Origin: Actinomycetospora lutea
GTDB lineage: Bacteria > Actinomycetota > Actinomycetes > Mycobacteriales > Pseudonocardiaceae
Reading direction: 5' to 3'
Length of the DNA: 64,000 bases
Assembly: GCF_028737205.1 (NCBI RefSeq)
Contig: NZ_JAQZAL010000007.1
Location: 62,001 to 126,000 of the forward strand
Shown here: positions 1 through 9,735 of the stretch, piece by piece
Layout of the letters: each line of letters begins with the position of its first letter
Position numbering within the stretch: position 1 is the first letter of the stretch
The notes under the pieces: model-generated
Told to the model about the DNA's origin: nothing
The model's database searches: none
What the model saw: the letters and a program-made list of their open reading frames with translations, nothing else
Position numbers and translations under genes: made by a program

Positions 1-1259
<1,259 letters not shown>

Positions 1260-1421
1260 CGTCCGGATCCTACGGAACGGCCGTCGCACTGCTGTCGGCC
1301 CGTCAGCCTACCCGCGCAGGCCAACCGATCGATCGTTCGGGACGACCCTTCCCAACGTGTGAGGGGGGACATAGAGTCGCGCTGTCATTCGACGGTTTCG
1401 CTACGTAAGGAGTGGTCAGCG

Positions 1422-2546
1422 TTGTCCATCACGTGCCGGACGTCTCTCGTCCGCCAGGCCCCGGGCAAGTACGAGACGGCGACGGTCGAGGTCGACGACC
1501 CGCGTCAGGACGAGATCCGGGTGAAGATGGTCGCCTCGGGCCTCTGCCACTCGGACGACCACATCGCCACCGGTGACATCCCCGTCGGCACCTACCCCTT
1601 CGCGGGCGGCCACGAGGGCGGCGGCATCGTCGAGTCGGTCGGCCCGAACACCAAGGGCTTCGAGCCCGGCGACAAGGTCCTCTTCTCCTTCCTGCCCGCC
1701 TGTGGACAGTGCCGCTGGTGCGCCACCGGCCACTCGAACCTCTGCGACCTCGGCGCGGGCCTGCTCGCCGGCACCCGCTGGGAGGACCCGTCGACCCGCC
1801 TGCACCTCGAGGACGGCACCAACGTCGGCCAGATGTGCGGCATCTCGACGTTCTCCGAGTACACGACCGTCGCCGTCGACTCAGCGATCAAGGTCCCGCA
1901 GGACACCAAGCTCGAGGTCGCCTGCCTGCTCGGCTGCTCGGTCGGCACCGGCTGGGGCACCGCCGTGAACACCGGCGAGGTGCAGCCCGGCGACACCGTG
2001 ATCATCCAGGGCATCGGCGGCATCGGCGCCAACGCCGTGCAGGGTGCCGCGCACGCGGGTGCTGCGAACGTCATCGCCGTCGACCCGGTCGCGTTCAAGC
2101 GCGAGAAGGCCCTCGAGCTCGGCGCCACCGAGGCCGTCGAGTCGATCGAGGAGGCCACCGAGCTCGCCAAGGGCTACACCAACGGCCAGGGCGCCGACGT
2201 CTCCATCGTCACCATCGGCATCACCAAGCCCGAGCACGTGGGCAACGCCTTCGCCTCGATCCGCAAGCAGGGCACGGTGGTCGTCACCGGCCTCGGCGAC
2301 ATCACCGAGGTGGGCGTGCCGATCCCGATCGGCGAGCTGACGCTGTTCGAGAAGAAGCTCAAGGGCTCGCTGTTCGGGTCGTCGAACCCGAAGGCCGACA
2401 TCCCGAAGATGCTCAACCTCTACAACAAGGGCAAGGTCAAGCTCGACGAGCTCGTCACCAAGCAGTACAAGCTCGACGAGGTCGCCCAGGGCTACGAGGA
2501 CATGCACGCCGGCAAGAACATCCGCGGCGTCCTGATCTTCGACTGA
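1422..2546 (+). CDS. NDMA-dependent zinc alcohol dehydrogenase (MDR superfamily)
   Basis: Zinc-dependent medium-chain alcohol dehydrogenase of 374 aa. The TTG start is chosen because AAGGAG lies 9 bases upstream and the family begins here; the same frame stays open far upstream only as antisense to cysS. Seen: GLCHSDDH (catalytic zinc Cys), GGHEGGG, the structural-zinc loop CGQCRWCATGHSNLC, and the Rossmann motif GIGGIGANAVQ. Sequence style matches the NDMA-dependent alcohol dehydrogenase family, whose tightly bound NAD cofactor is recycled through mycofactocin; that cofactor link is family knowledge, and no mycofactocin genes lie in the window. Likely substrates are primary alcohols. A perfect terminator-like hairpin follows, so it is probably monocistronic. 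The only other candidate in the same superfamily would be mycothiol-dependent formaldehyde dehydrogenase. Confidence 0.9.
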   Translation: MSITCRTSLVRQAPGKYETATVEVDDPRQDEIRVKMVASGLCHSDDHIATGDIPVGTYPFAGGHEGGGIVESVGPNTKGFEPGDKVLFSFLPACGQCRWCATGHSNLCDLGAGLLAGTRWEDPSTRLHLEDGTNVGQMCGISTFSEYTTVAVDSAIKVPQDTKLEVACLLGCSVGTGWGTAVNTGEVQPGDTVIIQGIGGIGANAVQGAAHAGAANVIAVDPVAFKREKALELGATEAVESIEEATELAKGYTNGQGADVSIVTIGITKPEHVGNAFASIRKQGTVVVTGLGDITEVGVPIPIGELTLFEKKLKGSLFGSSNPKADIPKMLNLYNKGKVKLDELVTKQYKLDEVAQGYEDMHAGKNIRGVLIFD

Positions 2547-2589
2547 TCACCGGACAGAGGTATCCGACACCCGTGACGAACGGCTCCGC

Positions 2590-2620
2590 GGCCCCGGTAT
2601 CCCTGGTGGATACCGGGGCC
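2590..2620 (+). terminator. Hairpin terminator after alcohol dehydrogenase
   Basis: A perfect 13-bp stem (2590-2602 with 2608-2620) around a 5-base loop starts 44 bases after the dehydrogenase stop. No U-tract follows, which is usual in actinobacteria. It also argues that the next gene starts at ATG 2663, not at the in-frame GTG 2573 that lies before the hairpin. Confidence 0.75.
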
Positions 2621-2662
2621 GCCCCCCGTCTGCCCAGCGCCGGACCGCTCCCGGTCCGGTCC

Positions 2663-3565
2663 ATGATCGACGCATCCCACGCCCGGGTCGTCGGGCGCGA
2701 GCGCGAGTCCGAGGTCATCGCCGCCGCGCTCGCCGCCGGGCGCAGCATCCTGCTCGAGGGACCGCCCGGCACCGGCAAGACGACCTTGCTGCGCGCGCTC
2801 GCCGAGGGCGCCGGCGTCGGCCTCGAGCTCGTCGAGGGCAACGCCGAACTGTCCCCGGCGCGCCTCGTCGGCCACCACGACCCCTCCCGCGTGCTCACCG
2901 AGGACTACCGGCCCGAGAACTTCGTGCCGGGCCCGCTCGTGCGCGCGCTGACCTCGGGCGCGCTGCTCTACGTCGAGGAGCTCAACCGCGTCCCCGAGGA
3001 GACGCTCAACGTGCTGCTCGGCGTGCTCTCCGAGCGGCGGCTGCACGTGCCGCGCCTCGGTGTCGTCGATGCCGCGCCGAGCTTCCGGCTGGTCGCGGCG
3101 ATGAACCCGTCCGACGCCGTCGGCACCGGGCGGATCACGCCCGCGCTCTACGACCGCTCGTGCCGGGTCGGGTTCGCCCACCAGAGCGCCGACGAGGAGA
3201 CCGCGATCGTGCGCCGCGACCACGATGTGGTCGACGCCGCGTTCGTCGAGCGCGCGGTGCGCGCCACCCGCTCGACCCGCGAGCACCCCGACCTGCGGCT
3301 CGGGTCGTCGGTGCGCGGCGCGCTCGACCTCGTCGCCGTCGCCGAGTCGCTCGCCGAGGTGCGCGCCGTCGCCCTCGCGGGCCGGCTCGCCCCGGCGGCC
3401 GAGACGACCGGGACCGACGCCGCGCTGGCCGCCCTGTCCGGGCGCGTGCAGCTGCTCGAGGGCTCGACGCGCACGGTCGAGGACGTCGTCGCCGAGCTGT
3501 GGGCGGCGAGCGCGCCGGTCGACCCGTCGGCGTCGTCGGAGGACGGGGACCCGGGAAAAGCCTGA
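2663..3565 (+). CDS. MoxR-family AAA+ ATPase
   Basis: A 300-aa single-domain AAA+ ATPase. Residues 33-40 form Walker A (GPPGTGKT); Walker B is in LLYVEELNR, the sensor-1 region reads AAMNPSD, and a VVGRERE start is typical of MoxR proteins. MoxR ATPases usually act as chaperones that mature or activate a partner encoded next door, very often a VWA-domain protein, and that is what follows 56 bases downstream. ATG 2663 has no clear ribosome-binding site; GTG 2573 is in frame but precedes a strong hairpin. The substrate is unknown; with the dehydrogenase upstream it could help cofactor insertion, which is speculation. CbbQ/NorQ-type ATPases are the nearest alternatives. Confidence 0.85.
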   Translation: MIDASHARVVGRERESEVIAAALAAGRSILLEGPPGTGKTTLLRALAEGAGVGLELVEGNAELSPARLVGHHDPSRVLTEDYRPENFVPGPLVRALTSGALLYVEELNRVPEETLNVLLGVLSERRLHVPRLGVVDAAPSFRLVAAMNPSDAVGTGRITPALYDRSCRVGFAHQSADEETAIVRRDHDVVDAAFVERAVRATRSTREHPDLRLGSSVRGALDLVAVAESLAEVRAVALAGRLAPAAETTGTDAALAALSGRVQLLEGSTRTVEDVVAELWAASAPVDPSASSEDGDPGKA

Positions 3566-3621
3566 GCCCCGGCGGGTCGCCCCCGCAGGAGCAGGGGCGC
3601 TCTCCCGGGGCGCCGCCGCGC

Positions 3622-4551
3622 GTGGTGTCAGACCCGAAGGAGGTCGAGCAGCTGCTGCGCGACCAGGCCCGGCGCACCGAGACCCGCGCCGACCTGCAGC
3701 GCCGCCACGACGACCTCGGCCAGGTCAGCCCGACGGTCGGCGTCCTCGACGAGGCCGCCGTCGCCGGCGCCTACGACGAGGACCCGGACGGGACCGTCGA
3801 CCTGCTCGCCGACCTCGCCCGCGCCACCGACCCGACGCTGCGGGCGGCCGCCCGCCGGCTCGCCGTGCGGCTGCTCGTGCCGCCGGCGCGGGCGGGCGAG
3901 ACCGAGCGACGGGGCTCGAGCCGGCTCACGACCGTCGCGGGCGACGGCCTCGACCTGGACCTCGACGCCACCCTGGAGCGCTCGCTGGCGCACCGGCCGA
4001 TCCGCGCGGAGGACCTGCGCTGGCGGGGCTGGCGCTCGCCGGCGCGGGCGATCGTGCTGGTGGTCGACGCGTCGGGGTCGGTGGCGGGCAAGCCGCTGAC
4101 CACGGCGGTCACGACGGCCGGGGCGCTGGCGGCGGGCCTGCGCACGGACGACGAGCTGGCCGTCGTCGCGTTCTGGTCGCGCGCGGTGGTGCTGCGCCAC
4201 CTGCACTCGCCCGCTCCCGCGTCCGCGGTGCTCGACTCCCTGCTCGACCTGCGCGGGGGCTCAACCACCGACCTGGGCCTGGGCCTGCGGACCGCGCTCG
4301 CCCAGGCCACGGCGGCGCGGGTCCCGCACGCCGACGTCCTCGTGCTCACCGACGGCGCGTGGAACGAGGGCGAGGACCCGGCGCCGATCGCGGGCGGGTC
4401 GGGCGCGGCGCGCGTGCACACCCTCGTCACCGTCGACGACGACGAGGCCCGCACCTCCTGCGCGCGCCTGGCCGCGGCCGGCGGCGGGCGCTCGGTGCCG
4501 CTGTACAAGCCCTCCGACGCCCCGGCCGCCGTGCGGGCGGTGCTGCGGTGA
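3622..4551 (+). CDS. VWA domain (CoxE-like) partner of MoxR ATPase
   Basis: A 309-aa protein with a C-terminal von Willebrand factor A domain. The MIDAS metal site is visible as VVDASGSVAGK (DxSGS), with the second threonine loop in GGSTTDLGLGL and a later VLTDGAWNEG aspartate. The N-terminal half is acidic and helical, resembling the CoxE/DUF58-like partners of MoxR. GTG 3622 is used (GTG 3625 is equally possible). No signal peptide or membrane segment was seen, so it should be cytoplasmic. Position directly behind the MoxR gene supports a two-protein chaperone pair; the client protein cannot be read from sequence. Confidence 0.8.
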   Translation: MVSDPKEVEQLLRDQARRTETRADLQRRHDDLGQVSPTVGVLDEAAVAGAYDEDPDGTVDLLADLARATDPTLRAAARRLAVRLLVPPARAGETERRGSSRLTTVAGDGLDLDLDATLERSLAHRPIRAEDLRWRGWRSPARAIVLVVDASGSVAGKPLTTAVTTAGALAAGLRTDDELAVVAFWSRAVVLRHLHSPAPASAVLDSLLDLRGGSTTDLGLGLRTALAQATAARVPHADVLVLTDGAWNEGEDPAPIAGGSGAARVHTLVTVDDDEARTSCARLAAAGGGRSVPLYKPSDAPAAVRAVLR

Positions 4552-4611
4552 GGGCCCGGCTTTCCTGAGCGAAGGGCACCTCGGGGCGGATAGACAGGCG
4601 AGGGGCGCCCG

Positions 4612-4628
4612 CCGCCAGCGGCTGGCGG
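4612..4628. terminator. Small hairpin between convergent VWA and espG-like genes
   Basis: A 7-bp perfect stem (CCGCCAG with CTGGCGG) with a 3-base loop lies in the 163-base gap between two convergent genes. It could end transcription from both sides. The rest of the gap shows only a GCGAAGGG-type string also found near 53,324. Confidence 0.45.
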
Positions 4629-4714
4629 TGCGCGAGCGGCACGTTCGGCATGATCGACGGGCTCGCAGGCCTGTGGAACGTGCCGCTGGCGGGCGCGACC
4701 GGGCCCTGCGGCTT

Positions 4715-5536
4715 CTACGCCGGTCCGCGGCGCCCGGCGACGCCCTGCCGGTGCGTCTCGAGGAGCGCGGCCAGCTCGGCGCGCAGGCGAGCCCGGTCGA
4801 GGGGCTGGGCGAGGACGCGGCGGCCCGTGGCGTCGAGGCCCCAGGCCACGCGGCCGGCGGCGGTGTCGAGGACGGTGACGGTGCGCGGACCGCGGCGGGG
4901 CGCGCCGTCGGCGTCGCGCGCGGTGACCCCGAACGTCATCGCGCGGTCGGGCGTGCGCTCCCACAGGGCGCGCAGACGGTCGACGTGGTGCGCCGGCACC
5001 CCGTCCCGGCGCAGGCGCCGCGAGCGCTCGTCGAGGGTGAGGCCCACGCCGAACAGGGCGTCCGCCGGCAGCGACAGCGGCACGCCGGGCGCCGGGCGCG
5101 CGGCGGGGAGGCGGGCGAGCAGCGCGCCGGGGAGGTCGTGCGGGTCGACGGTCGCGAGCAGCAGGCCCTCCTCGTCGAGGCGGGCCACGAGACCGAGCGC
5201 GCCGCGCGCCGCCGCGAGCATCGCCCGGGGCTCGCGGCCGTCGGCCCGCACCAGGACGTCGAGCTCGCACGCCGGGCGCGCGAGCACCTCGAGGGCATCG
5301 GCCAGCCCCGGATCGGGCTCGCCGCGATCGTCGAGCAGACCGCCGTCGGCGAGGCGCCCCCACGCCGCGGCGTCGAGGGCGTCGCGCTCGGCGTAGGTCC
5401 GGCCGTGGTCGAGGACGTGCAGGACGGCCGGGCGCGCGCCGAGCCCCAGCCGGCGCCACAGGGCGAGGTACTGGCCGACGTCGAGCCGCGCGCCCGCGAA
5501 CTGCGTGCCCAGCGCCATCGCCAGGACCCCCCTCAC
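4715..5536 (-). CDS. EspG-family ESX secretion-associated protein
   Basis: A 273-aa protein resembling the EspG family, cytosolic chaperones that bind PPE proteins and hand them to type VII (ESX) secretion. The fit rests on overall pattern (length 260-290 aa, the ALWRRLGLG start region, a mid-protein LLATVDP segment) and on context: it is directly downstream of a PPE-type gene, with its GTG start overlapping that gene's stop (GTGA at 5533-5536). ATG 5518 is an alternative start. No signal peptide or membrane span. No ESX core genes (eccC, esxA/B) are present, so this is an orphan pair. The family call is by eye, so confidence is moderate. Confidence 0.7.
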   Translation of the reverse strand: MRGVLAMALGTQFAGARLDVGQYLALWRRLGLGARPAVLHVLDHGRTYAERDALDAAAWGRLADGGLLDDRGEPDPGLADALEVLARPACELDVLVRADGREPRAMLAAARGALGLVARLDEEGLLLATVDPHDLPGALLARLPAARPAPGVPLSLPADALFGVGLTLDERSRRLRRDGVPAHHVDRLRALWERTPDRAMTFGVTARDADGAPRRGPRTVTVLDTAAGRVAWGLDATGRRVLAQPLDRARLRAELAALLETHRQGVAGRRGPA

Positions 5537-7140
5537 TCGCCGATCACCGGCGGCGCGGTCGCGGGCAGCACGCCGGCGATGGCGTCGGGATCGTCCTCGG
5601 ACAGGTAGTCGGGACGCCGTCGCTGGCCGTCGCCGCCCTGGCCGCCGACCATGCCGGCGGGCGGGATCATCGGCACCGCCCCGCCGCGCCCCTCGGCCGC
5701 CGCGGCACCGGCGGCGCGCGCCGCCGCCGTCTCGGCCACGGCGCCACCGCCGACGCCCGCCCGCGCACCGGACCCGAGCTCGCCGGCACCACCGCCCCCG
5801 GCGCGCGCACCCGACCCGGGCTCGCCCCCGAGCCCGCCACCCAGGCCGCCACCCAGGCCACCACCCAGCCCGCCGCCGGCCCGTCCGCCGGCGCCACCGC
5901 CCTCACCGGCGCCGACCGCCGCTCCCGGGAAGCGGGGCACGCCGCCGGCCCGGCCCGCGGCGCCGCTCTCCCCCGCCGCGCCGGGCAGGGCGGGCACCCG
6001 CCCGGCGCCCGGTCCCGTGCCCGGCGAGGCACCCGCGGTCGCGCCCCCCGGCACCCGCCCGGCGCCGCCCGGGACCGCGCCGACGGGCGGCACGACACCG
6101 CCGCCGGCGCCGGCCCCCGCCCCGCCACCGGCGGCACCACCGGGTGCGCCAGCGGGCGCGCCACCGCCGGTGGGTGCCGGCGCCGCGGGGACCGCGGGCG
6201 CACCGGTCGACGTCGTCGACGACGGACCCGCCGGCACCCCCGCCGCCCCGCCCGGACCGGCACCGCCCGGACCGGCACCGTCCGGACCGGCACCACCCGG
6301 ACCGGCACCCGGACCGGCACCACCACCACGAGCACCACCACCGGGGACCCCGCCACCCGGCGCACCACCCGCCGGCACACCACCCGCCGGGACACCGCCC
6401 GCCGGCACACCCCCCGCGGCACCGCCGCCCCCACCCGCTCCGGGCCCGGCACCCGCACCGCCCGGCAGGCCGGCGCCTCCGCCCGGAGCGGTCAGCGACG
6501 CCGACTGGGACGACGACACCGCGGGCCCCGCCCCGGGCTGCACCGCAGAGCCCTCCGGGCCCACGAACTGCGGCAGCGTCGCCATGCCGCCGCCGCTCGC
6601 CTGCTGGTAGTCGGTCATCGCCTGCTGGGCGAACTGCTCGGCCTGCTGGTAGCGCAACATCGAGGCGATCGCGTCGGCCCCGCCGATCGGCACCGAGAGC
6701 GGGGCCACGACCGGGGCGACGGGCGCCACCGTGCCGACGAGGGCGCTCCCGTCGAGGAACCCGTCGATCCCGGCCTGCATCACCGACGGCGCAGACGGCG
6801 GCCCCTGGTCGAACACCGTCCTCTGGACCGTGGTCAGGCGGTCGCCCTGTTCGACGTTGACGTTCTTGACCTGCGCGGCCAGCTCGCGCGCCTGGTCGGC
6901 CCAGGGACGCAGCGGCTCGACCTTCTTCTGCGCGGCGACGGAGGCGTCGCCCTGCCAGACCGCCGCGAGCGTGCCGTTGGCGCGGCCGACGGCGTCGGTG
7001 ACCGCGACCATGCGGTCGGCCAGCCCCTGCCAGCGGCCGCCGGCACCCCCGAACCCGTCACCCGCCTGCGGCTGCAGCGCATCCCAGATCGCCTGGTGCG
7101 AGACCGCGCTCCAGTGATGGTTGAACGGTTGCTCGGGCAC
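5533..7140 (-). CDS. PPE/WXG-like type VII substrate with Gly/Pro/Ala-rich tail
   Basis: A 535-aa protein. The first ~180 residues look like a helical PPE/WXG hairpin domain: an LAAVWQGDAS turn (WxG) between amphipathic helices, then a QAEQFAQQAMTDYQQA helix. From about residue 200 on it is low complexity, dominated by glycine, alanine and proline, with short tandem units such as PAGGV and GLGG encoded by 15-bp and 12-bp DNA repeats (about 5836-5875, 6250-6320, 6365-6415). GTG start with GGGGG upstream. The downstream espG-like gene overlaps its stop, consistent with substrate and chaperone made together. Secretion is inferred from family. The C-terminal half has no recognisable domain. Confidence 0.7.
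   Translation of the reverse strand: MPEQPFNHHWSAVSHQAIWDALQPQAGDGFGGAGGRWQGLADRMVAVTDAVGRANGTLAAVWQGDASVAAQKKVEPLRPWADQARELAAQVKNVNVEQGDRLTTVQRTVFDQGPPSAPSVMQAGIDGFLDGSALVGTVAPVAPVVAPLSVPIGGADAIASMLRYQQAEQFAQQAMTDYQQASGGGMATLPQFVGPEGSAVQPGAGPAVSSSQSASLTAPGGGAGLPGGAGAGPGAGGGGGAAGGVPAGGVPAGGVPAGGAPGGGVPGGGARGGGAGPGAGPGGAGPDGAGPGGAGPGGAAGVPAGPSSTTSTGAPAVPAAPAPTGGGAPAGAPGGAAGGGAGAGAGGGVVPPVGAVPGGAGRVPGGATAGASPGTGPGAGRVPALPGAAGESGAAGRAGGVPRFPGAAVGAGEGGGAGGRAGGGLGGGLGGGLGGGLGGEPGSGARAGGGGAGELGSGARAGVGGGAVAETAAARAAGAAAAEGRGGAVPMIPPAGMVGGQGGDGQRRRPDYLSEDDPDAIAGVLPATAPPVIGE
5836..6415. repeat. Short tandem repeats coding Gly/Pro-rich tail
   Basis: Three blocks of imperfect tandem repeats: a 12-bp unit near 5836-5875 (GLGG), a 15-bp unit near 6250-6320 (GGAGP-type, repeated GGACCGGCACC) and a 15-bp unit near 6365-6415 (PAGGV). 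They lie inside the PPE-like gene and should vary in copy number between strains. Confidence 0.8.
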
Positions 7141-7203
7141 GGCCCACCCCCTCGCGCGGATCGTAGGAACCCGGCGCGGGCGATGGGTGCCGTTCGGGGA
7201 AAG

Positions 7204-7668
7204 TCAGCCCGCGACCAGCAGCGCCGTCGCCACGGCGGCGAGACCTTCGCCACGTCCCGTGAGCCCCAGACCGTCCGAGGTCGTGCCGGACACCGCCACC
7301 GGGCCGCCGAGCGCGTCCGAGAGCGCCGCCTGTGCCTCGAGACGGCGCGTGCCGATCTTCGGCGCGTTCCCGATCACCTGGACCGCCGCGTTACCCAGCA
7401 CCCACCCCTCGGCGCCGACGAGCCGGCGGACCTCGCCCAGCAGCCGCACGCCCGAGGCGCCGGCCCACTCGGGTCGGCCGGTGCCGAACACGGCGCCGAG
7501 GTCGCCCAGGGCGGCGGCCGAGAGCACGGCGTCGCAGAGGGCGTGCGCGGCGACGTCGCCGTCGGAGTGGCCGGCGCAGCCGTCGACGCCCTCCCACAGC
7601 AGGCCCGCGACCCAACAGGGCACGCCGGGCTGCACCGGGTGCACGTCCGTGCCGACGCCTATCCGCAT
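7204..7668 (-). CDS. ispF: 2-C-methyl-D-erythritol 2,4-cyclodiphosphate synthase
   Basis: IspF makes MEcPP from CDP-ME-2-phosphate, the fifth step of the MEP isoprenoid pathway, as a cytosolic trimer with zinc. The 154-aa protein has the family length. Metal-binding Asp and His are in GVGTDVHPV, the next His in [16 protein letters not shown], and the C-terminal [14 protein letters not shown] segment is the usual nucleotide-binding end. ATG start at 7668. It follows ispD with a 49-base gap holding a short dispersed repeat, so the two MEP genes are probably co-transcribed. Confidence 0.97.
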   Translation of the reverse strand: MRIGVGTDVHPVQPGVPCWVAGLLWEGVDGCAGHSDGDVAAHALCDAVLSAAALGDLGAVFGTGRPEWAGASGVRLLGEVRRLVGAEGWVLGNAAVQVIGNAPKIGTRRLEAQAALSDALGGPVAVSGTTSDGLGLTGRGEGLAAVATALLVAG

Positions 7669-7682
7669 GGTCGAGCTCCGCA

Positions 7683-7711
7683 GGCTCCCCTATCGGCGTG
7701 CTCCCCTGATC
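7683..7711. repeat. Dispersed short repeat, copy A
   Basis: This ~29-base stretch in the ispD-ispF gap shares the core TCGGCGTGCTCCCCTGATC with sequences at 47169-47198 (inside a coding frame) and 54236-54262 (intergenic). All three lie in the same orientation and share the flanking GG(C)TCCC. The 19-base identity is well above chance. Confidence 0.75.
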
Positions 7712-7717
7712 CGACCC

Positions 7718-8410
7718 TCACGCCGGCCCCGCCGTCACGAGCGCCTCGGCCATCGCCAGGTCGAGCGGCGTGGTCACCTTGAACGCGCGCGGGTCGCCCG
7801 GGACGGTCACCACGGGGACCCCGAGGTCCTCGGCGAGCCCGGCGTCGTCGGTCGCGGCGAGCGGTCCGCCGGCCGCCCGCAGCGTCCGGGCGTGCTCGTG
7901 GGCGGCCCGCAGCGTCGCGGGGTCGAAGCCCTGGGGGGTCTGGACCGCGGCGAGGCCGCTGCGGTCCACGGTCGCGGTCACGACGCCGGCCTCCCCGGTG
8001 CGCTTGAGGGTGTCCGCGACCGCGGTCGCCGGGACCACGGCCGGGTGTCCCGACCGGACGGCGTCGATCACCGCGCGCACGACCTCCGGCGGGCAGAGGC
8101 ACCGGGCCGCGTCGTGCACCAGCACCACCTCGGTGTCGCCGGGCAGCGCGTCGAGCGCCGCCGCGACCGAGCCGACGCGGTCGTCGGCACCGGTGACCAC
8201 GACGGCGCGGCGGGGGCCGAGCGCAGCGCGCATCGCCTCCTCGCCGCCGGGTGGGGCGACCACCACGACGGCGTCCACACCACCCGCGACGAGGCCGTCG
8301 ACGGCGCGCGCGACCAGCGCGAGCCCGCCGACGACCGCGAGCGCCTTGGGCCGGCCGAGGCCGAGCCGTTCACCACGTCCCGCCGCGGGCACGATCGCCG
8401 CGACGGTCAC
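7718..8410 (-). CDS. ispD: 2-C-methyl-D-erythritol 4-phosphate cytidylyltransferase
   Basis: IspD joins CTP and MEP to give CDP-ME, third step of the MEP pathway. The 230-aa protein begins with the nucleotidyltransferase signature PAAGRGERLGLGRPKAL (residues ~8-24) and has VLVHDAARCLCP (family VHDAARP-like, residues ~96-107) and QTPQGFDP, the family's CTP/MEP site elements. GTG start. It lies between carD (upstream, 33 bases) and ispF, the same order as in M. tuberculosis. Confidence 0.96.
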   Translation of the reverse strand: MTVAAIVPAAGRGERLGLGRPKALAVVGGLALVARAVDGLVAGGVDAVVVVAPPGGEEAMRAALGPRRAVVVTGADDRVGSVAAALDALPGDTEVVLVHDAARCLCPPEVVRAVIDAVRSGHPAVVPATAVADTLKRTGEAGVVTATVDRSGLAAVQTPQGFDPATLRAAHEHARTLRAAGGPLAATDDAGLAEDLGVPVVTVPGDPRAFKVTTPLDLAMAEALVTAGPA

Positions 8411-8443
8411 CGCGTCACCGCGGCCTTCCCGGGCGGAGCAGGA

Positions 8444-8926
8444 TCAGGACGCGAGGACCTGGTCGAGCAGCGACTCGGCGGCCACCTCGTCGGTGCCCTC
8501 CGCGAGCGCGAGCTCACTGACCAGTATCTGCCGCGCCTTCGCCAGCATCCGCTTCTCGCCCGCGGACAGGCCGCGGTCCTTCTCCCGACGCCAGAGGTCG
8601 CGGACGACCTCGGCCACCTTGTTCACGTCGCCCGACGCGAGCTTCTCGAGGTTCGCCTTGTACCGGCGCGACCAGTTGGTCGGCTCTTCGGTGTGCGGCG
8701 CACGCAGCACCTCGAACACCCGGTCCAGCCCCTCCTGGCCCACCACGTCGCGGACGCCGACGATCTCGGCGTTGTCCGCGGGGACCCGAACGGTCAGGTC
8801 GCCCTGGGCAACCTTGAGGACGAGGTACTTCTTCTCCTCGCCCTTGATCGTCCGGGTTTCGATGGCCTCGATGAGTGCGGCACCGTGGTGCGGGTAGACG
8901 ACGGTCTCGCCGACCTTGAAAACCAT
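8444..8926 (-). CDS. carD: CarD/CdnL family RNA polymerase-binding regulator
   Basis: CarD binds the RNA polymerase beta subunit and stabilises the open promoter complex, notably at rRNA promoters. The 160-aa length is typical. The N-terminal RNAP-interaction Tudor-like domain begins [17 protein letters not shown], and the C-terminal helical DNA-binding domain contains the WSRRYKAN segment with its conserved tryptophan. ATG start at 8926 with AGGAG upstream. It heads the likely carD-ispD-ispF operon and is divergent from lpqE across a 216-base gap. Confidence 0.97.
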   Translation of the reverse strand: MVFKVGETVVYPHHGAALIEAIETRTIKGEEKKYLVLKVAQGDLTVRVPADNAEIVGVRDVVGQEGLDRVFEVLRAPHTEEPTNWSRRYKANLEKLASGDVNKVAEVVRDLWRREKDRGLSAGEKRMLAKARQILVSELALAEGTDEVAAESLLDQVLAS

Positions 8927-9012
8927 GTGTCCCGAGCCCCTTTCGCTCCTTCCAGATTAACACGCCCGGCGCGCGGGCATCGCAGGGGATTGCGCCGTCT
9001 TCGCAGGTCAGG

Positions 9013-9025
9013 GACTTGACAAGTC
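9013..9025. promoter_or_regulatory. 13-base palindrome in carD-lpqE divergent region
   Basis: GACTTGACAAGTC is a perfect palindrome about the central A, in the 216-base gap between divergent carD and lpqE. It contains TTGACA, a perfect -35 string. A TAGGGT (9089-9094) is a plausible -10 for lpqE but is too far away to pair with it. Operator or promoter function is a guess. Confidence 0.35.
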
Positions 9026-9142
9026 GCAGTGCGCCGTGCTCGCCCCGGTCAGGGGTGCGCCCGGACGGCCAGGAGGCGGCAGCGGTACTAGGGTGTCGCT
9101 GCCGCTGGAGCCCTGCCCCCCACCCGAGAGGACGCTCGGATC

Positions 9143-9685
9143 ATGAGCCGCCGCCCGCGCGGGCCCCGACCCGGGATCGTCGCCGCGACCCTGCTGACCG
9201 CGGCCCTCGCCCTCGCGGGCTGCAGCGCCGGAGCCGTCACGCAGACCGACACCATCGTCTCGCAGGCCGACGGTGCCCGTGGCCAGGCCGGACCCCTCCT
9301 GCTCGAGGACGTCGCGATCGAGCCCGGCCCCGCCGGCGCCGTGCCCTCGGGTGCGGAGGCCACGATCCGCGGCACGATCATCAACGACGGCCCGACGACC
9401 GACCGTCTCGTCTCCGTGACGACGCCCTACGCGCTGAACGCCCGCCCGGAGGGCGTCACGACGATCCCGGCCAACAACGCCGTGCGGCTCGTCGGCGACG
9501 ACGCCGGCCCCGTCGGCCCGGCGGACGCCGCGCAGGGCACCGGCGCCACGGCGCGGCTGACGCTGACCGGTGTCACCCAGGAGCTGCGCCAGGGCCCGAC
9601 CTACGCGGTCACGTTCACCTTCGAGCGCGCCGGCTCGGTGACGATCCCGGTCATCGTCTCGGGCCTGGGCCCGCCCGCGGGCTGA
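9143..9685 (+). CDS. lpqE: LpqE-like cell-wall lipoprotein
   Basis: A 180-aa predicted lipoprotein. The signal peptide ends in a clear lipobox (ALAGC, Cys at about residue 28), so it should be exported and lipidated on the outer face of the membrane. The mature part is a beta-rich domain (NDGPTTDRLVSVTTPYA, then YAVTFTFERAGSVTIPV) without clear catalytic residues. Between carD and radA it occupies the place of M. tuberculosis lpqE (Rv3584), a copper-responsive lipoprotein; copper binding is not evident here because few His or Met residues are present. ATG start with GAGAGGA upstream. Confidence 0.8.
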   Translation: MSRRPRGPRPGIVAATLLTAALALAGCSAGAVTQTDTIVSQADGARGQAGPLLLEDVAIEPGPAGAVPSGAEATIRGTIINDGPTTDRLVSVTTPYALNARPEGVTTIPANNAVRLVGDDAGPVGPADAAQGTGATARLTLTGVTQELRQGPTYAVTFTFERAGSVTIPVIVSGLGPPAG

Positions 9686-9698
9686 TCCCCGCGAGCCG

Positions 9699-9716
9699 CC
9701 CCCGCGCTGTCGGGGG
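9699..9716 (+). terminator. Hairpin after lpqE
   Basis: CCCCCG pairs with CGGGGG around a 6-base loop, 14 bases after the lpqE stop and just before the radA start at 9736. Confidence 0.5.
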
Positions 9717-9735
9717 TCGGTCCTACGGTGCGCTC

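Noticed and set aside
2573..2662. GTG 2573 as MoxR start
   Set aside because: It would place a perfect 13-bp terminator hairpin inside the coding sequence.
5836..6415. Possible CRISPR-like repeats
   Set aside because: Units are 12-15 bp, contiguous without unique spacers, and stay in frame in a coding region.
5505..6860. Proline/arginine-rich frame opposite the PPE-like gene
   Set aside because: Arises from the Gly-rich tandem repeats read in reverse.
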